Positions 33,997 through 43,580 of a stretch of 64,000 nucleotides of DNA are shown here, in pieces. The stretch is taken from positions 1 through 64,000 of the forward strand of contig NZ_JADWYM010000001.1 in the NCBI RefSeq assembly GCF_022414535.1, written 5' to 3'. The first letter of the stretch is position 1; each line of letters starts with the position of its first letter. This DNA comes from Streptomyces sp. MUM 2J. GTDB taxonomy: Bacteria > Actinomycetota > Actinomycetes > Streptomycetales > Streptomycetaceae. The position numbers were made by a program, and so were the translations under genes. The notes under the pieces are model-generated. The model was not told the origin of the DNA, searched no databases, and saw only the letters and a list, made by a program, of their open reading frames with translations.

Positions 33997-34878
33997 CTAG
34001 AGGTCGAACTGGTGCTGGTGTGTCGTGTGCCCGTGCGTGTAGCCGAGACCGTCGTTGATCCGTCTCATGTGCGTGTTGCTGCTGGCGGTGTCGGTCAGCA
34101 GGCCACCGAGCTCCGGATACCGCTCGTGGGCCTGCCGGATCGACTCCGCCTTCATCCATCGGCCGAGGCCGTGTCCACGGTGCTCGGGCAGTACCCCGGT
34201 GCCGTAGTGCTGGCCGTCACCCGTGCCGTTGCCGGGGACGACGAGTTCGGTGAACCCGGCGATCGAATCGTCGGAGGTGGTGACGGCGACGACGGTGTGC
34301 AGCCGGTCGCCCCGCTCTTCGACGGCCTTCGCGGCTGCCCGGACCCGGTCCACGTCCCAGGTCACCGTGCCGTAGTCGGTGTCGTCCATGGGCATGTCGT
34401 CCATGGCACGACGTGAGGCGGCGAACGTCTGGGCAAGGTGGTCGGGAACGGTTCCCTGCCATGACACCAGCCGATAGCCGGGATACGGACGCGCGATGAT
34501 CCCGGCGAGTGCGGTGGTGTCCACGCCGGCCAGCGCCAGGCGGGAGTACATCAGGGTGAGAACCCTGCGGAAACCGCGCGCCGTCGCGAAGTCGTCGCCG
34601 GCCGATCCTGCCTCGGCCTGCGCGATGACGCAGCGTCGGGCGTTTTCCCGGGCCGCGGCCACGGCGGCGTCGAGGAGCCGGGAACCGACGCCCCGGCGTC
34701 GCTCCGCGGGATGGACCTGGAGGGTCAGTTCGGCCAGGTGTTCCTGGCCGGGAGCGACGAACAGACGCAGAAAGGCCGTCCCGACGGGGATGGAATCGGC
34801 GTCGGACGCCAGCCACGCCTGGCGCCGGCTGTGCGGTCCGTGAGCGGGGTCGGTCAGTGGGGTGATGCAGAGGGACAA
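33997..34878 (-). CDS. GNAT acetyltransferase with two GNAT units
   Basis: 293 residues from a TTG at 34878 with GGAG about six bases upstream. Two GNAT folds are joined: the first has VHPAERRRGVGSRLLDAAV as acetyl-CoA loop (about residues 55-73), the second GVLPEHRGHGLGRWMKAESI (near 228-247). The layout resembles double-GNAT proteins such as MshD-like or antibiotic-modifying enzymes. The substrate is unknown. Confidence 0.88.
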   Translation of the reverse strand: MSLCITPLTDPAHGPHSRRQAWLASDADSIPVGTAFLRLFVAPGQEHLAELTLQVHPAERRRGVGSRLLDAAVAAARENARRCVIAQAEAGSAGDDFATARGFRRVLTLMYSRLALAGVDTTALAGIIARPYPGYRLVSWQGTVPDHLAQTFAASRRAMDDMPMDDTDYGTVTWDVDRVRAAAKAVEERGDRLHTVVAVTTSDDSIAGFTELVVPGNGTGDGQHYGTGVLPEHRGHGLGRWMKAESIRQAHERYPELGGLLTDTASSNTHMRRINDGLGYTHGHTTHQHQFDL

Positions 34879-35003
34879 GGTGTCTCCGTCGTGAGGAGGT
34901 GGAAAAGGCCGGTACGCGGGCTCAACTGCCGGGCACTCCTGCGCATGTGCTCCACACCTCCTCGTAGACGGTGCCGGTCCGGAACAACGTGGACGGCGGG
35001 GCG

Positions 35004-35033
35004 AATCTAGCCGGACCGCCCGGCCCTCGGCAA
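35004..35033 (-). promoter_or_regulatory. putative promoter of the double-GNAT gene
   Basis: On the minus strand TTGCCG (35033-35028) and TAGATT (35009-35004) are 18 bases apart, close to a vegetative promoter. The leader of about 125 bases contains a 30-codon open frame with GGAGG upstream of its ATG that runs past the GNAT start; its meaning is unclear. The rest of the 34879-35251 gap holds no gene that I can support. Confidence 0.45.
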
Positions 35034-35251
35034 AGGATTAAACGGCTTGGTGGAAGGCCGGTGCGGGTGTGTGGTCCCGGCCGCTCGGCGACGGCCGCGA
35101 CGAGGACCGTCGCCTCGTGGCGGACCGCGACCCCGACGTGGTGGGTAGCCCACCTCGCGGGGCCTTTCGAGGCGGTTGCTGCCGGGCTCCCCACGCGCCG
35201 GCCCTTGTGGTCCCCGTCATCGGACCCTGGGATCCGCTCTCGATGCCCGGC

Positions 35252-36232
35252 CTAGCGGCACAGCCCGTCGCCGAGCGGGGTGCGGGCGTAGCGGACGACG
35301 CGTCCGCTGCGGGTGCGGGTGAGCAGGCCCGCGTCGTAGAGGACGGCCAGGTGCTGACTGACGGCGCCGGGGGTGACGTCGAGGCGGTGGGCCAGCTCCG
35401 TCGTGGAGGCCGGTTCGGCGAGCAGGACGAGCAGGCGGGCGCGGGGGCGGCCGAGGAGGCGTGCCAGTGCCTCGTCGGTGACCGGGGGAGGTTCCTCGGA
35501 CAGCCGGGCCCGTCCGCGGGCCGGGTACATGAGCACAGGCGGGCGGGTGGGGTCGAGCAGCGGCTGGGCGCCGCGGGCGAAGAACGTGGGCAGCAGCACC
35601 ATGCCCCGGCCGTCGACGCCGACGTCGGTCCACGGCGCGGGCAGGGTGTCCCGGGTGGACAGGCGCAGCAGACCCGAGGTCCAGGTGAGTCGGTCGTCGA
35701 GCCCTGCGAACAGCGCCCCCGCGCCCTGTTCCGCCAGGACCCGCCCGCGGTGGGCGAGATCCGCCTCCAGGATGGTCTGCGCGCGCGGCCACCAGGCGGC
35801 GGCCAGGCAGGTGTGCCAGTAGGCGTCGAGGACGGTCGTGATGCGGTCGAGGAACGCCCCGGGGTCGGCGAGACCCCGGTCGACGACGGGCGGGAGGGCC
35901 TGCGGGGTGCGGTAGGTCGCGCGGAAGTCGGCGTCGACGACGTCCGGCGGGGTGGCGGCGAGCCGGTCGAGTTCCTCGGCGAAGCCGGGACGGGCCCGGT
36001 GCGGGCGCGGGGTGAGGAAGTCCGGGATCCACAGCCAGGGGGAGACGAGCGCGGTGAGCAGGTCCCGGTCGAGGAGGTCCAGGTGCGGGCGGATCCGGCG
36101 CAGCCACGGCCGGTGGTGGGGGTAGCGGGCAGGGTCGTGCAGGCACCGCAGGGAGAACACCGCCTCCTGGAGCGGGGAGTAGGCGAAGGAGGTGGTGGCG
36201 AGGTCGCCGACGGCGAAGCGGAATTCGATCAT
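35252..36232 (-). CDS. ArsR-type regulator with DUF5937-like N-terminal domain
   Basis: 326 residues, ATG at 36232. The long N-terminal part (MIEFRFAVGDLATTSFAYSP) is the DUF5937 sensor common in Streptomyces. The last 85 residues are an ArsR winged helix (LLVLLAEPASTTELAHRLDVTPGAVSQHLAVLYDAGLLTRTRSGRVVRY). No ArsR metal-box cysteines are present, so an organic ligand is more likely than metal. It is divergent from an MFS exporter, 56 bases apart, and probably represses it. Confidence 0.92.
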   Translation of the reverse strand: MIEFRFAVGDLATTSFAYSPLQEAVFSLRCLHDPARYPHHRPWLRRIRPHLDLLDRDLLTALVSPWLWIPDFLTPRPHRARPGFAEELDRLAATPPDVVDADFRATYRTPQALPPVVDRGLADPGAFLDRITTVLDAYWHTCLAAAWWPRAQTILEADLAHRGRVLAEQGAGALFAGLDDRLTWTSGLLRLSTRDTLPAPWTDVGVDGRGMVLLPTFFARGAQPLLDPTRPPVLMYPARGRARLSEEPPPVTDEALARLLGRPRARLLVLLAEPASTTELAHRLDVTPGAVSQHLAVLYDAGLLTRTRSGRVVRYARTPLGDGLCR

Positions 36233-36254
36233 TGAGCCCCACGCTAAATCATTG
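36228..36254. promoter_or_regulatory. direct repeat between the ArsR and MFS genes
   Basis: ATCATTG occurs at 36228-36234 and 36248-36254, 20 bases (about two helical turns) apart. The first copy covers the regulator's start codon. It is a candidate operator controlling both divergent genes. Confidence 0.4.
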
Positions 36255-36288
36255 CCGATGCCGTTGGGCGGCCGGGTTGGCTGTGTGC

Positions 36289-37593
36289 ATGACCACGACA
36301 CCAGCCTCCCGGACCTCCGGCCGGCCCGGCTCCCCCGCGCCCGAGCGGGCCACCCGGACGGCCGGGCTGCTGCCCGCCGATCCCGTGCTGCGCCGCGCCA
36401 GCGTGCTGACGCTCGTCAACTCGGTCGGCAACGGACTCTGCTTCCCTCTCGGCGTGCTGTACTTCACCCGCATCGTCGGCCTGGACACGACCGCGGTCGG
36501 TGCCGGGCTGACGATCGCGGGGCTGGTCGGCGTGGCGGCCGGGGTGCCGGCCGGCCGGACCGCTGACCGGTGGGGTGCACGACGGGTCGGCGCGTTGCTG
36601 TGGGGCGGTACCGGGGTGGCGACGGCGTCGTACGCGCTGGTGCACTCGTACGCCGGTTTCCTCGTCGCCGTGGTGTGCGCGACGGCGCTGCAGATGGCGA
36701 GCCGTGGGGTGCAGGGAGCACTGTACGCGGACGTGCTGCCGGCTGCGACCCGGGTGGAGGCGCGGGCGTACCTGCGGATGGTGGTGAACGTCGGCACGGG
36801 TGTGGGCGGCGTGTTCGGTGCGGTGGCGCTCCAACTGGACACGCGGGCCGCGTATGTGACGGTCATCCTGGTCAACGCCGTGACCTTCGCAGGGCCGGCG
36901 CTGCTGCTGCCCCGGCTGCCGTTGGCACCGCACGTGGCCGAGCGGCTGTCGCCGGACTCCGCCGTGCCGGGCGCGGAGCGCTGGCGGGCGGTGCGGGACC
37001 TGCCGTTCCTGGCGGTGACCGTCCTCAACGCGGTACTGGTCGTGCAGTACTCGCTGGCGGAGGTCGGGCTGCCGCTGTGGATCGTGGAGCGCACCGACGC
37101 GCCGCGCTGGACGGCGGCCCTGCTGATGATCGTCAACTGTGTGCTGGTGGCGCTGCTCCAGGTGCGGGTGGCTCGGCGCGCCGCCCAGGTGCCGTCCGCG
37201 GTGCGGGCGATGGGCTGGTCCGGGATGCTGCTGGCGGCGGCCTGTGCGGTGTACGCGCTGTCGTCCGGGCTGTGCCCGGTGTGGGCGGTGGTCGCGCTGA
37301 CCGCGGGCGCGGTGGTCCAGGTCTTCGCCGAGGTGCTGTCGGCCGCCGGCGGCTGGACGCTGGGCTACGCCCTCGCCGACGCCCGCGCCCACGGTGTCTA
37401 CCAGGGAGTGTTCGGCGCCGGCATGTCGGCGGGCCTCATGGCCGGCCCGGCCCTGGTGACCGTCACCGCCATCGCCCACGGCTCGGCGGGCTGGGCGGTG
37501 CTGGGCGTCCTGTTCGCCGTGGCGGGGCTCGCGATGGGTCCGGCGGTGCGGTGGGCCCGCCGGGACGGCGAGTGGCGGGGCGAGACGGCGTAG
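36289..37593 (+). CDS. MFS transporter
   Basis: 434 residues with about twelve membrane helices. The conserved loop between helices 2 and 3 is GRTADRWGARRVG (GxxxDRxGRR type). The N-terminal 35 residues are disordered. A drug or metabolite exporter is likely, given the divergent ArsR-type regulator. ATG at 36289 is chosen; the ribosome binding site is weak. It ends 17 bases from the stop of the convergent DsbA-like gene. Confidence 0.93.
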   Translation: MTTTPASRTSGRPGSPAPERATRTAGLLPADPVLRRASVLTLVNSVGNGLCFPLGVLYFTRIVGLDTTAVGAGLTIAGLVGVAAGVPAGRTADRWGARRVGALLWGGTGVATASYALVHSYAGFLVAVVCATALQMASRGVQGALYADVLPAATRVEARAYLRMVVNVGTGVGGVFGAVALQLDTRAAYVTVILVNAVTFAGPALLLPRLPLAPHVAERLSPDSAVPGAERWRAVRDLPFLAVTVLNAVLVVQYSLAEVGLPLWIVERTDAPRWTAALLMIVNCVLVALLQVRVARRAAQVPSAVRAMGWSGMLLAAACAVYALSSGLCPVWAVVALTAGAVVQVFAEVLSAAGGWTLGYALADARAHGVYQGVFGAGMSAGLMAGPALVTVTAIAHGSAGWAVLGVLFAVAGLAMGPAVRWARRDGEWRGETA

Positions 37594-37610
37594 GGCGGCC
37601 CGGGCGGGTT

Positions 37611-38228
37611 TCAGCCGAAGGACAGGCCGCCGGTGCGGGTCCTCTTGAGTTCGAAGAAGTCCGGGTCGGTGGCCAGCGTGCGGAAGCTGTCGAAGAGTTC
37701 GGCGGCCCGCGCACCGCGCGGGACGGCCCGCAGCACCGGCCCGAACCACACCGTGCCGTCGACGTGGAGGGTGGGGGTGCCGACGTACCCGCCGGAGTCC
37801 GGTTCGGCGCCGGCCTCGTGGGCGGCGCGCACGGCGGCGTCGCGGGACGGGTCGTGCGCGGCGGCGGCGAGGTCGGCGGGGAGCCCGAGTTCGGTGAGGG
37901 ACTCGGTGACCACGGCGTCGTAGTCCTGCTGCTTCCGCTCGTGGATGCGGGTGCCGAACGCGGTGTACAGGTCGCGGAGCACCTTCTCGCCGTGCTGCTC
38001 GGCGGCGGTCACGGCGACCCGGACCGGGCCGATCGACTTGTCGACCAGTTCGCGGTACCAGTCGGGCAGCTCGTTGCCGAGGTTGTGCAGGTACAGACTC
38101 ATCGCCCGGAAGCGCAGGTCGAGCGGTCGATGCCGTTCGACCTCCAGCAGCCAGCGGGAGGTGATCCAGGCGAAGGGGCAGGCGGGGTCGAAGAAGAAGT
38201 CGACGCGGGTGGGCGAGGAGTGGGTCAT
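37611..38228 (-). CDS. DsbA-like protein, mycothiol-dependent nitroreductase (Rv2466c) family
   Basis: 205 residues with a thioredoxin fold and helical insertion. The active-site region [17 protein letters not shown] has CPFA where thioredoxin-like proteins have CxxC, so only the first cysteine remains. Members related to M. tuberculosis Rv2466c use mycothiol to reduce substrates, consistent with an actinobacterium; Rv2466c itself has both cysteines. The cis-Pro loop is [16 protein letters not shown] at 38228 starts the fold at the right place but lacks a good binding site. Confidence 0.9.
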   Translation of the reverse strand: MTHSSPTRVDFFFDPACPFAWITSRWLLEVERHRPLDLRFRAMSLYLHNLGNELPDWYRELVDKSIGPVRVAVTAAEQHGEKVLRDLYTAFGTRIHERKQQDYDAVVTESLTELGLPADLAAAAHDPSRDAAVRAAHEAGAEPDSGGYVGTPTLHVDGTVWFGPVLRAVPRGARAAELFDSFRTLATDPDFFELKRTRTGGLSFG

Positions 38229-38314
38229 GGAGGCGACGCTAGGCGGCCGATTGGGGCGGTGTCCCGGCCCAATCGGCGGCGTTCCGCATGGTCCACCTGC
38301 GGGGCTGCGCTCCG

Positions 38315-38866
38315 CTACGCGGGTTCGGTCAGCTCCACCAGCTTCGTGACGGTGTTCCAGTTCCGGCTGGTGGCGATCAGGGCGTCGGTCCCGCGGGCCC
38401 GGGAGAGCGCGTCGGCGAGTCTGGAGCGGCCGAGGCCCTCGGGGGCGTACAGGTACAGAACGCGGTCGCCGAGGCGGAACTCCTCCGGCAGGTGGGCGGC
38501 CGGGTCGATGCACGCGTAGCGCTCGGCGGCGACGGGCCCGGAGAAGTAGGTGACGTGCAACTGCCTGGGCTCCAGTTCGGCGGCGGGGAACGGGCAGGCC
38601 TCGGCGACGGCCCGCAGATACGCGTGGTCGCGCACGATCACGTCCACGGGGAAGCCGAACCGTTCCTCGATCGCCCGGGCGAGCTCGGCGGCGAGGGCGT
38701 CCTCATCGCCACGGTCGGCGCCGAAGACGGCCTGGCCGCTCTGCAGATAGGTACGCACGCGGGCGTGGCCGAGCTCCTCCATCAGAGTTCGCAGGTCGGC
38801 CATGGGAAGCTTCCGGCTGCCACCCACATTGATTCCGCGCAGCAGCGCCGCGTACATCGTCGTCAC
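38315..38866 (-). CDS. DUF1697 family protein
   Basis: 183 residues. [25 protein letters not shown] and the following [11 protein letters not shown] are the family signature; the C-terminal half is SRAR...[13 protein letters not shown]1697 proteins are widespread with no known function. The GTG at 38866 has AAGG seven bases upstream; an ATG at 38857 is also in frame. A strong hairpin lies directly upstream of the binding site. The DsbA-like gene follows in the same direction 86 bases later and may share the transcript. Confidence 0.9.
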   Translation of the reverse strand: MTTMYAALLRGINVGGSRKLPMADLRTLMEELGHARVRTYLQSGQAVFGADRGDEDALAAELARAIEERFGFPVDVIVRDHAYLRAVAEACPFPAAELEPRQLHVTYFSGPVAAERYACIDPAAHLPEEFRLGDRVLYLYAPEGLGRSRLADALSRARGTDALIATSRNWNTVTKLVELTEPA

Positions 38867-38880
38867 GTCTTCACCTTAGG

Positions 38881-38917
38881 CGGCCGTCGTGCTCCGTGGG
38901 GGCGAGCACGACGGCCG
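38881..38917 (-). promoter_or_regulatory. 14-bp stem hairpin next to the DUF1697 ribosome binding site
   Basis: CGGCCGTCGTGCTC pairs perfectly with its complement around a nine-base loop. No gene ends here, because both flanking genes diverge, so it is unlikely to be a simple terminator. It would sit in the 5' leader of the DUF1697 transcript, or act as an operator. Confidence 0.5.
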
Positions 38918-39280
38918 TGTGCCGGGGACGGACGCGACGCCGGCCTCCCGGGGCGGGATGCGCGAAACTCTGACGGGTCGACGGCCGCAGATCAACATCT
39001 CCCGGCGGCTGTGACTTGTTCGACAACCGTGCGTTCCGGCGCCGCGGGCCTCGGTTGCGGACCGGGACACCGGCGACCCTGACACCGTTCCCGGAGACGC
39101 CGCAGGTACGTGTAGGGGCCAGGCTCCTCCCCGGTGGGGACGGCGCGCGCTCCGGGGAGAGGAGCCGGGGGTACCGGACTTCACCGGGCAGCAGGACGAG
39201 ATGGCCTTATTCCGTCCCTACCTTCGTAGGTGAAGGTGACGGCACGGGGTCGTCGCCGCGCACGAGGGGGCAGGCCCGTC
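38918..39280. other. intergenic between divergent DUF1697 and MMPL genes
   Basis: No gene seen. A small inverted repeat CCTAC-CTTC-GTAGG (39217-39230) lies about 50 bases before the MMPL start and could be a regulator site. Confidence 0.4.
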
Positions 39281-41542
39281 ATGAGGAGTGGAGAAACGCG
39301 GGTGCGGGGTCTCGCCGCGCGTGCCGGCGGCTGGAGCGCCCGGCACCGGTGGGCGGCCGTCGGTATCTGGTTGCTGTTCGTCGCCCTGGCGATGGGGCTG
39401 GGGACGGCGGCGGGCCGCGTGGACGTCAAGGACAGCGACCAGCTCGGGGGCGAGACGCACACCGCGGCGAGGATCATCGAGGACGCGGGGATCGACGAGC
39501 CCATGAGCGAGAGCGTCCTGATCCAGGCGAGGAACGGTGAACTGAAGGCCACCGACGCGGAGTTCCGGGCCGCGGTCGCGGACGTCGTACAAGCCGTCGA
39601 GGGCACCGGGCAGGCGACGGACGTGACGTCCCCGTACGACACGCGGACGATCTCGAAGGACGGCCGCAGCGCGCTGGTGCAGTTCGACATGCGCGGTGCC
39701 GCCGACACCGCCCACGAGCGGGTGGAGCCGGTCCTCAAGGCCGTCCGGGGCGTCGGGCGGGGCCACTCCTCGCTGCGGATCGAGGAGATCGGCGGCGCGA
39801 GCATGACGAAGCAGTACAAGGACGCCTTCGGGGACGACTTCCGGAAGGCCGAGTACTCCGCCGTGCCGGTGGCCCTCGGCATTCTGCTGATCGCCTTCGG
39901 CGCGCTGGTGGCGGCGTTGCTGCCGGTCCTGCTGGCGATCACCGCGATCATGGCGACGATGGGCCTGATGGGTGTCGTCAGCCATCTGATGCCGATGAGC
40001 GACACCGCCGGCTCCGTCATGCTGCTGGTGGGTATGGCGGTCGGCGTCGACTACTGCCTGTTCTACCTGCGCCGCGAACGGGAGGAGCGGGAGGCGGGAC
40101 GGGATCCGGGGACGGCGCTGCGCATCGCCGCCGCGACCAGCGGCCGGGCGATCGTGGTGTCCGGCGTCACGGTGTGCGTGGCGATGGCGGGCATGCTGTT
40201 CACCGGTCTCGCCGAGTTCGAGGCGATGGGCCTGGCCTCCCTGATGGTGGTCGCCGTGGCCATGGTCGGCTCGGTGACGGTGCTGCCCGCGCTGCTCTCG
40301 CTGCTCGGCGAGCGTGTCGAGAAGGGCCGGATCCCCTTCCTCGGGCGGCGTCGACGCACCCGGGGCGGCATGGGCGACAGCGGCAGCCGGTTCTGGAGCG
40401 CGGTGCTGCGCGGCGTGCTGGCCCGCCCGGTGGTCTCGGTGGTCGCGGCGGGTGGTGCGCTGCTGGCCGTGGCGGCGCCCGCGCTGGGCATGAAGACCCA
40501 GCAGCTCACACTGGACCAGGAGTTCGGCGACACATTGCCCATCGTGCAGACGTACGACCGGATCAACGACGCCTTCCCGGGCGGCACCGAGCCCGCGGAG
40601 GTCGTCGTCGAGGCCCGGGACATCGACGCGCCCCAGGTGCGGGAGGCACTGGCCGCGTTCAGGGAACGGGCGATCTCGTCGGGCGCCTCACGCGGGCCGG
40701 TCGACATCAGGGTGCACGAGGCGCAGGACGTGGCCTTCGTCTACGTCCCGCTGGTGGGCGGCTCCGACCGGGACGCCGCGGGCGCGAGCCTGGAGAAGCT
40801 GCGAGACGAGGTGCGTCCGGCGACGCTGGGCCGAGTGGCGGGCGTGCAGGCGCCGATCACCGGGCAGGTCGCGGGATCGCACGACTTCAACGACCAACTC
40901 GTCGGCTCGGTGGTGCCGGTGTTCGCGTTCGTCGTGGTGTTCGCCTTCCTGCTGATGCTGCTGTCGTTCCGCTCGCTGACGATCGCGATCACGTCGATCC
41001 TGCTCAACCTGCTGTCGGTGGGCGCCGCGTACGGCATCCTCGCCGCCGTGTTCCAGCACGGCTGGGGCGCGTCACTGGTGGGCGCGCAGGGCGTCGGCGC
41101 CATCGTCACCTGGCTGCCGCTGTTCCTCTTCGTGATCCTGTTCGGCCTCTCGATGGACTACCACGTGTTCGTGGTCTCCCGGATCCGCGAGGCGCGGCTG
41201 CGCGGCCGGACGACCAGGGACGCGATCGCGCACGGGGTGGTCACCACGGCCGGAGTGGTGACCGGTGCCGCCGTCATCATGGTCGCCGTCTTCGCGATCT
41301 TCGGCACACTGTCCATGCAGTCGATGAAGCAGATGGGCGTGGGCCTGGCCGCCGCGGTGCTCATCGACGCCACCGTCATCCGCGGCGTGCTGCTGCCGGC
41401 GGTGATGGCCCTGCTGGGCGAGCGCAACTGGTACCTGCCGTCGTGGCTGCACCGGCTGCCGGACCTCACCCACGACGAGGCGCCGGAGGCGATCGCCGGT
41501 CCCGTTCCCCGCGACGACCGGGGCGAACCACTGCGGGTGTGA
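39281..41542 (+). CDS. MMPL family RND transporter
   Basis: 753 residues with the two-fold repeat of MMPL/RND proteins. One helix lies near residue 27-45, then an extracellular domain, then five to six helices (about 185-335) containing GMAVGVDYCLFYLRR. This is repeated by a second extracellular domain and helices from about 555 with LFGLSMDYHVFVVSRIREA. The paired D-Y-(C/H)-(L/V)-F motifs are the proton-relay Asp-Tyr pairs. It probably exports a lipid or antibiotic-like molecule. ATG at 39281 has GAGGGGG at ten bases; a GTG at 39302 is also possible. A terminator follows. Confidence 0.95.
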   Translation: MRSGETRVRGLAARAGGWSARHRWAAVGIWLLFVALAMGLGTAAGRVDVKDSDQLGGETHTAARIIEDAGIDEPMSESVLIQARNGELKATDAEFRAAVADVVQAVEGTGQATDVTSPYDTRTISKDGRSALVQFDMRGAADTAHERVEPVLKAVRGVGRGHSSLRIEEIGGASMTKQYKDAFGDDFRKAEYSAVPVALGILLIAFGALVAALLPVLLAITAIMATMGLMGVVSHLMPMSDTAGSVMLLVGMAVGVDYCLFYLRREREEREAGRDPGTALRIAAATSGRAIVVSGVTVCVAMAGMLFTGLAEFEAMGLASLMVVAVAMVGSVTVLPALLSLLGERVEKGRIPFLGRRRRTRGGMGDSGSRFWSAVLRGVLARPVVSVVAAGGALLAVAAPALGMKTQQLTLDQEFGDTLPIVQTYDRINDAFPGGTEPAEVVVEARDIDAPQVREALAAFRERAISSGASRGPVDIRVHEAQDVAFVYVPLVGGSDRDAAGASLEKLRDEVRPATLGRVAGVQAPITGQVAGSHDFNDQLVGSVVPVFAFVVVFAFLLMLLSFRSLTIAITSILLNLLSVGAAYGILAAVFQHGWGASLVGAQGVGAIVTWLPLFLFVILFGLSMDYHVFVVSRIREARLRGRTTRDAIAHGVVTTAGVVTGAAVIMVAVFAIFGTLSMQSMKQMGVGLAAAVLIDATVIRGVLLPAVMALLGERNWYLPSWLHRLPDLTHDEAPEAIAGPVPRDDRGEPLRV

Positions 41543-41548
41543 CGCGCC

Positions 41549-41581
41549 CCGAGGGCCCGCCGGTCTCCGGTGGGCCCTCGG
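41549..41581 (+). terminator. terminator of the MMPL gene
   Basis: CCGAGGGCCC pairs with GGGCCCTCGG, continued inward by a G-T wobble and CCGG/CCGG around a three-base loop, starting six bases past the stop. Confidence 0.8.
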
Positions 41582-41673
41582 CCGTGCCCGCCGCCGGCCG
41601 CCGCCCGGCCGGTGCGAGACTGACCGTCGACCGCGCAGGTGCGGGACGCGGGAACGGGACACGGAGGCGGACC

Positions 41674-42537
41674 ATGGACGAGGCACGCGCACGGGAGGTA
41701 CTGGCCGCGGCCCGGGTGCTGCCGGGGCCGGCCGGGGACGCGCGGCTGCTCGCCTTCGGGGAGAACGCGGTGTTCGCCGCCGGTGACCTGGTCGTGAAGG
41801 TGGGCCGGGACGCCGAACTGCTGGACCGGGCACGCCGGGAACTGGACGTCGCGCTGTGGCTCGCCGGGGAGGGCGTGCCGGCCGTCCGGGCCGCCGCACC
41901 GAAGCCGCTGCTGGTGGCGGGGCACCCGGTGACGGTGTGGCACCGGCTGCCCGACCCGCTGCGGCCCGCCGAGCCGGAGGACCTGGCCGCACTGCTCCGG
42001 CGCGTGCACGCGTTGCCCATGCCCTCCTTCGCCCTGCCGCCGCGCGAACTGCTGGGCGGGGTGGGGCGCTGGCTCCGCCTCGCGGGGGAGGCGATCGACC
42101 CGGCGGACGCCGCGTATCTGCGTCGGCGCCGCGACGGTTTCGCCGAGGCTGCCGCCGCCCTGACCCCGCGGCTGCCGCCGGGGCCCATCCACGGCGACGC
42201 GCTGCCGCGCAATGTGCACATCGGTCCCGACGGTCCGGTCCTTGTCGACCTGGAGACCTTCTCCGCCGATCTCCGCGAGCACGACCTGGTGGTGATGGCC
42301 CTCTCCCGCGACCGCTACGGGCTGCCGGCGTCCGCGTACGACTCGTTCACGGCGGCCTACGGCTGGGACGTGCGGGAGTGGGAGGGGTGCCCGGTACTGC
42401 GGGGCGCGCGGGAGACGGCGAGCTGCGCGTGGGTGGCCCAGCACGCGCCGGGAAACCCCGGCGCGCTGGCCGAGTTCGAACGGCGGGTGGCGTCCCTGCG
42501 GGACGGGGACGAGACGGTGCGCTGGTATCCGTTCTGA
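41674..42537 (+). CDS. aminoglycoside phosphotransferase-family kinase
   Basis: 287 residues, ATG with GGAGG six bases upstream. APH fold: GENAVFAAGDLVVKVGRD (nucleotide-binding loop and Lys), catalytic loop HGDALPRN and metal-binding VLVDLETFS. All key residues are present, so it should be an active small-molecule kinase. Family members act on aminoglycosides, choline, homoserine or sugars, so the substrate is not assignable. It has its own transcript after the MMPL terminator. Confidence 0.9.
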   Translation: MDEARAREVLAAARVLPGPAGDARLLAFGENAVFAAGDLVVKVGRDAELLDRARRELDVALWLAGEGVPAVRAAAPKPLLVAGHPVTVWHRLPDPLRPAEPEDLAALLRRVHALPMPSFALPPRELLGGVGRWLRLAGEAIDPADAAYLRRRRDGFAEAAAALTPRLPPGPIHGDALPRNVHIGPDGPVLVDLETFSADLREHDLVVMALSRDRYGLPASAYDSFTAAYGWDVREWEGCPVLRGARETASCAWVAQHAPGNPGALAEFERRVASLRDGDETVRWYPF

Positions 42538-42635
42538 TCGCCGGGCCCGGCGGATCGAGCGCACCGGTCCCGCAGGTACCGGCCGCGCGGGGGCGGCCAC
42601 GGCCCGTCCGGGGTGCCTCGCGGAACGCCGGGCGC

Positions 42636-43550
42636 CTACGGCGCCCGGGCCTCACGGTCCTGGATCGTCCGGGCGGCCCGGCGCAGTTGGGTCAGGACGG
42701 TACGGACGGCCGCGCGGGCCGTGCGCTCGGGGCGGTGGAGGGCGTCGATGTGCCGTCGGGCCCGCACACCGCTGAGGGGGCGAAGGACGATACCGGGGTG
42801 GGCACGCATGGTCCAGCGCGGCATCAGGGCGATGCCTCCTCCGGCGGCCACCACCTCGGCGACCACCGCGAACTCGTTGATGCGGTGCGCGAGCCGGAGC
42901 CGGCGGCCGGCCGCGGCGGCGATCGCCTCGATCGTCGCCAGCACCGGGAAGCCGTCGTGCACGGTGACCCACGGCTCGTCGGCCACGTCGAGCGGGGCGA
43001 CGCGCCGCTTGGCCGCGAGTCGGTGACCGGCCGGCACGGCGACGTCGAGCGGCTCGCGCAGCAGTGTCGTCGCGATCACCGTGCCCGGCCATGCCGGGGC
43101 GTGGTCGAGGCGGTGGGCCAGCACCAGGTCGTACTCCCGGGTGAGCCGCGGGAAGTCCTCCTGCGCCACGTCCTCGTCGGCGAGGGCTGCCCGCGGCATG
43201 CCGGGTGCGGACAGGGAGCGCAGCAGCAGCGGGAAGAACGCCGCGCCCGCACTGTGGAACGCCGCCACCGACACCTCGCCGTCGGGCCGGGCGGCGAACT
43301 CCTCCACGGCGCCCCGGGCCCGCGCCAGCGCGGTCTCCACCTCGACAGCGGCGGCGGCCAGCGCCTGCCCGGCGTCGGTGAGCACCAGCCGCCTGCCCTG
43401 CCTCTCGGTGAGCGGCACCGGAAGGGAGCGCTGGAGCAGCCGCAGTTGCTGTGAGATCGCCGACGGTGTCACCAGCATCGCCTCGGCGACCGCGCTGACG
43501 CTGCCCAGTTCGCCCAGTTCCCGCAGAATCCGCAGCTGCCGTTCGTCCAT
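42636..43550 (-). CDS. LysR family transcriptional regulator
   Basis: 304 residues from the ATG at 43550. The N-terminal winged helix reads SVSAVAEAMLVTPSAISQQLRLLQ, followed by the co-inducer domain from about residue 90 (SVAAFHSAGAAFFPLLL). It is divergent from an EamA transporter, 94 bases apart, with a perfect palindrome between them. It most likely controls itself and that transporter. Confidence 0.93.
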   Translation of the reverse strand: MDERQLRILRELGELGSVSAVAEAMLVTPSAISQQLRLLQRSLPVPLTERQGRRLVLTDAGQALAAAAVEVETALARARGAVEEFAARPDGEVSVAAFHSAGAAFFPLLLRSLSAPGMPRAALADEDVAQEDFPRLTREYDLVLAHRLDHAPAWPGTVIATTLLREPLDVAVPAGHRLAAKRRVAPLDVADEPWVTVHDGFPVLATIEAIAAAAGRRLRLAHRINEFAVVAEVVAAGGGIALMPRWTMRAHPGIVLRPLSGVRARRHIDALHRPERTARAAVRTVLTQLRRAARTIQDREARAP

Positions 43551-43580
43551 GCCCGCAGTGTAGGAGGCCGATGAAGGAGA

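Noticed and set aside
34922..35194. 90-codon minus-strand frame upstream of the double-GNAT gene
   Set aside because: It spans the likely GNAT promoter, has no binding site and no family resemblance.
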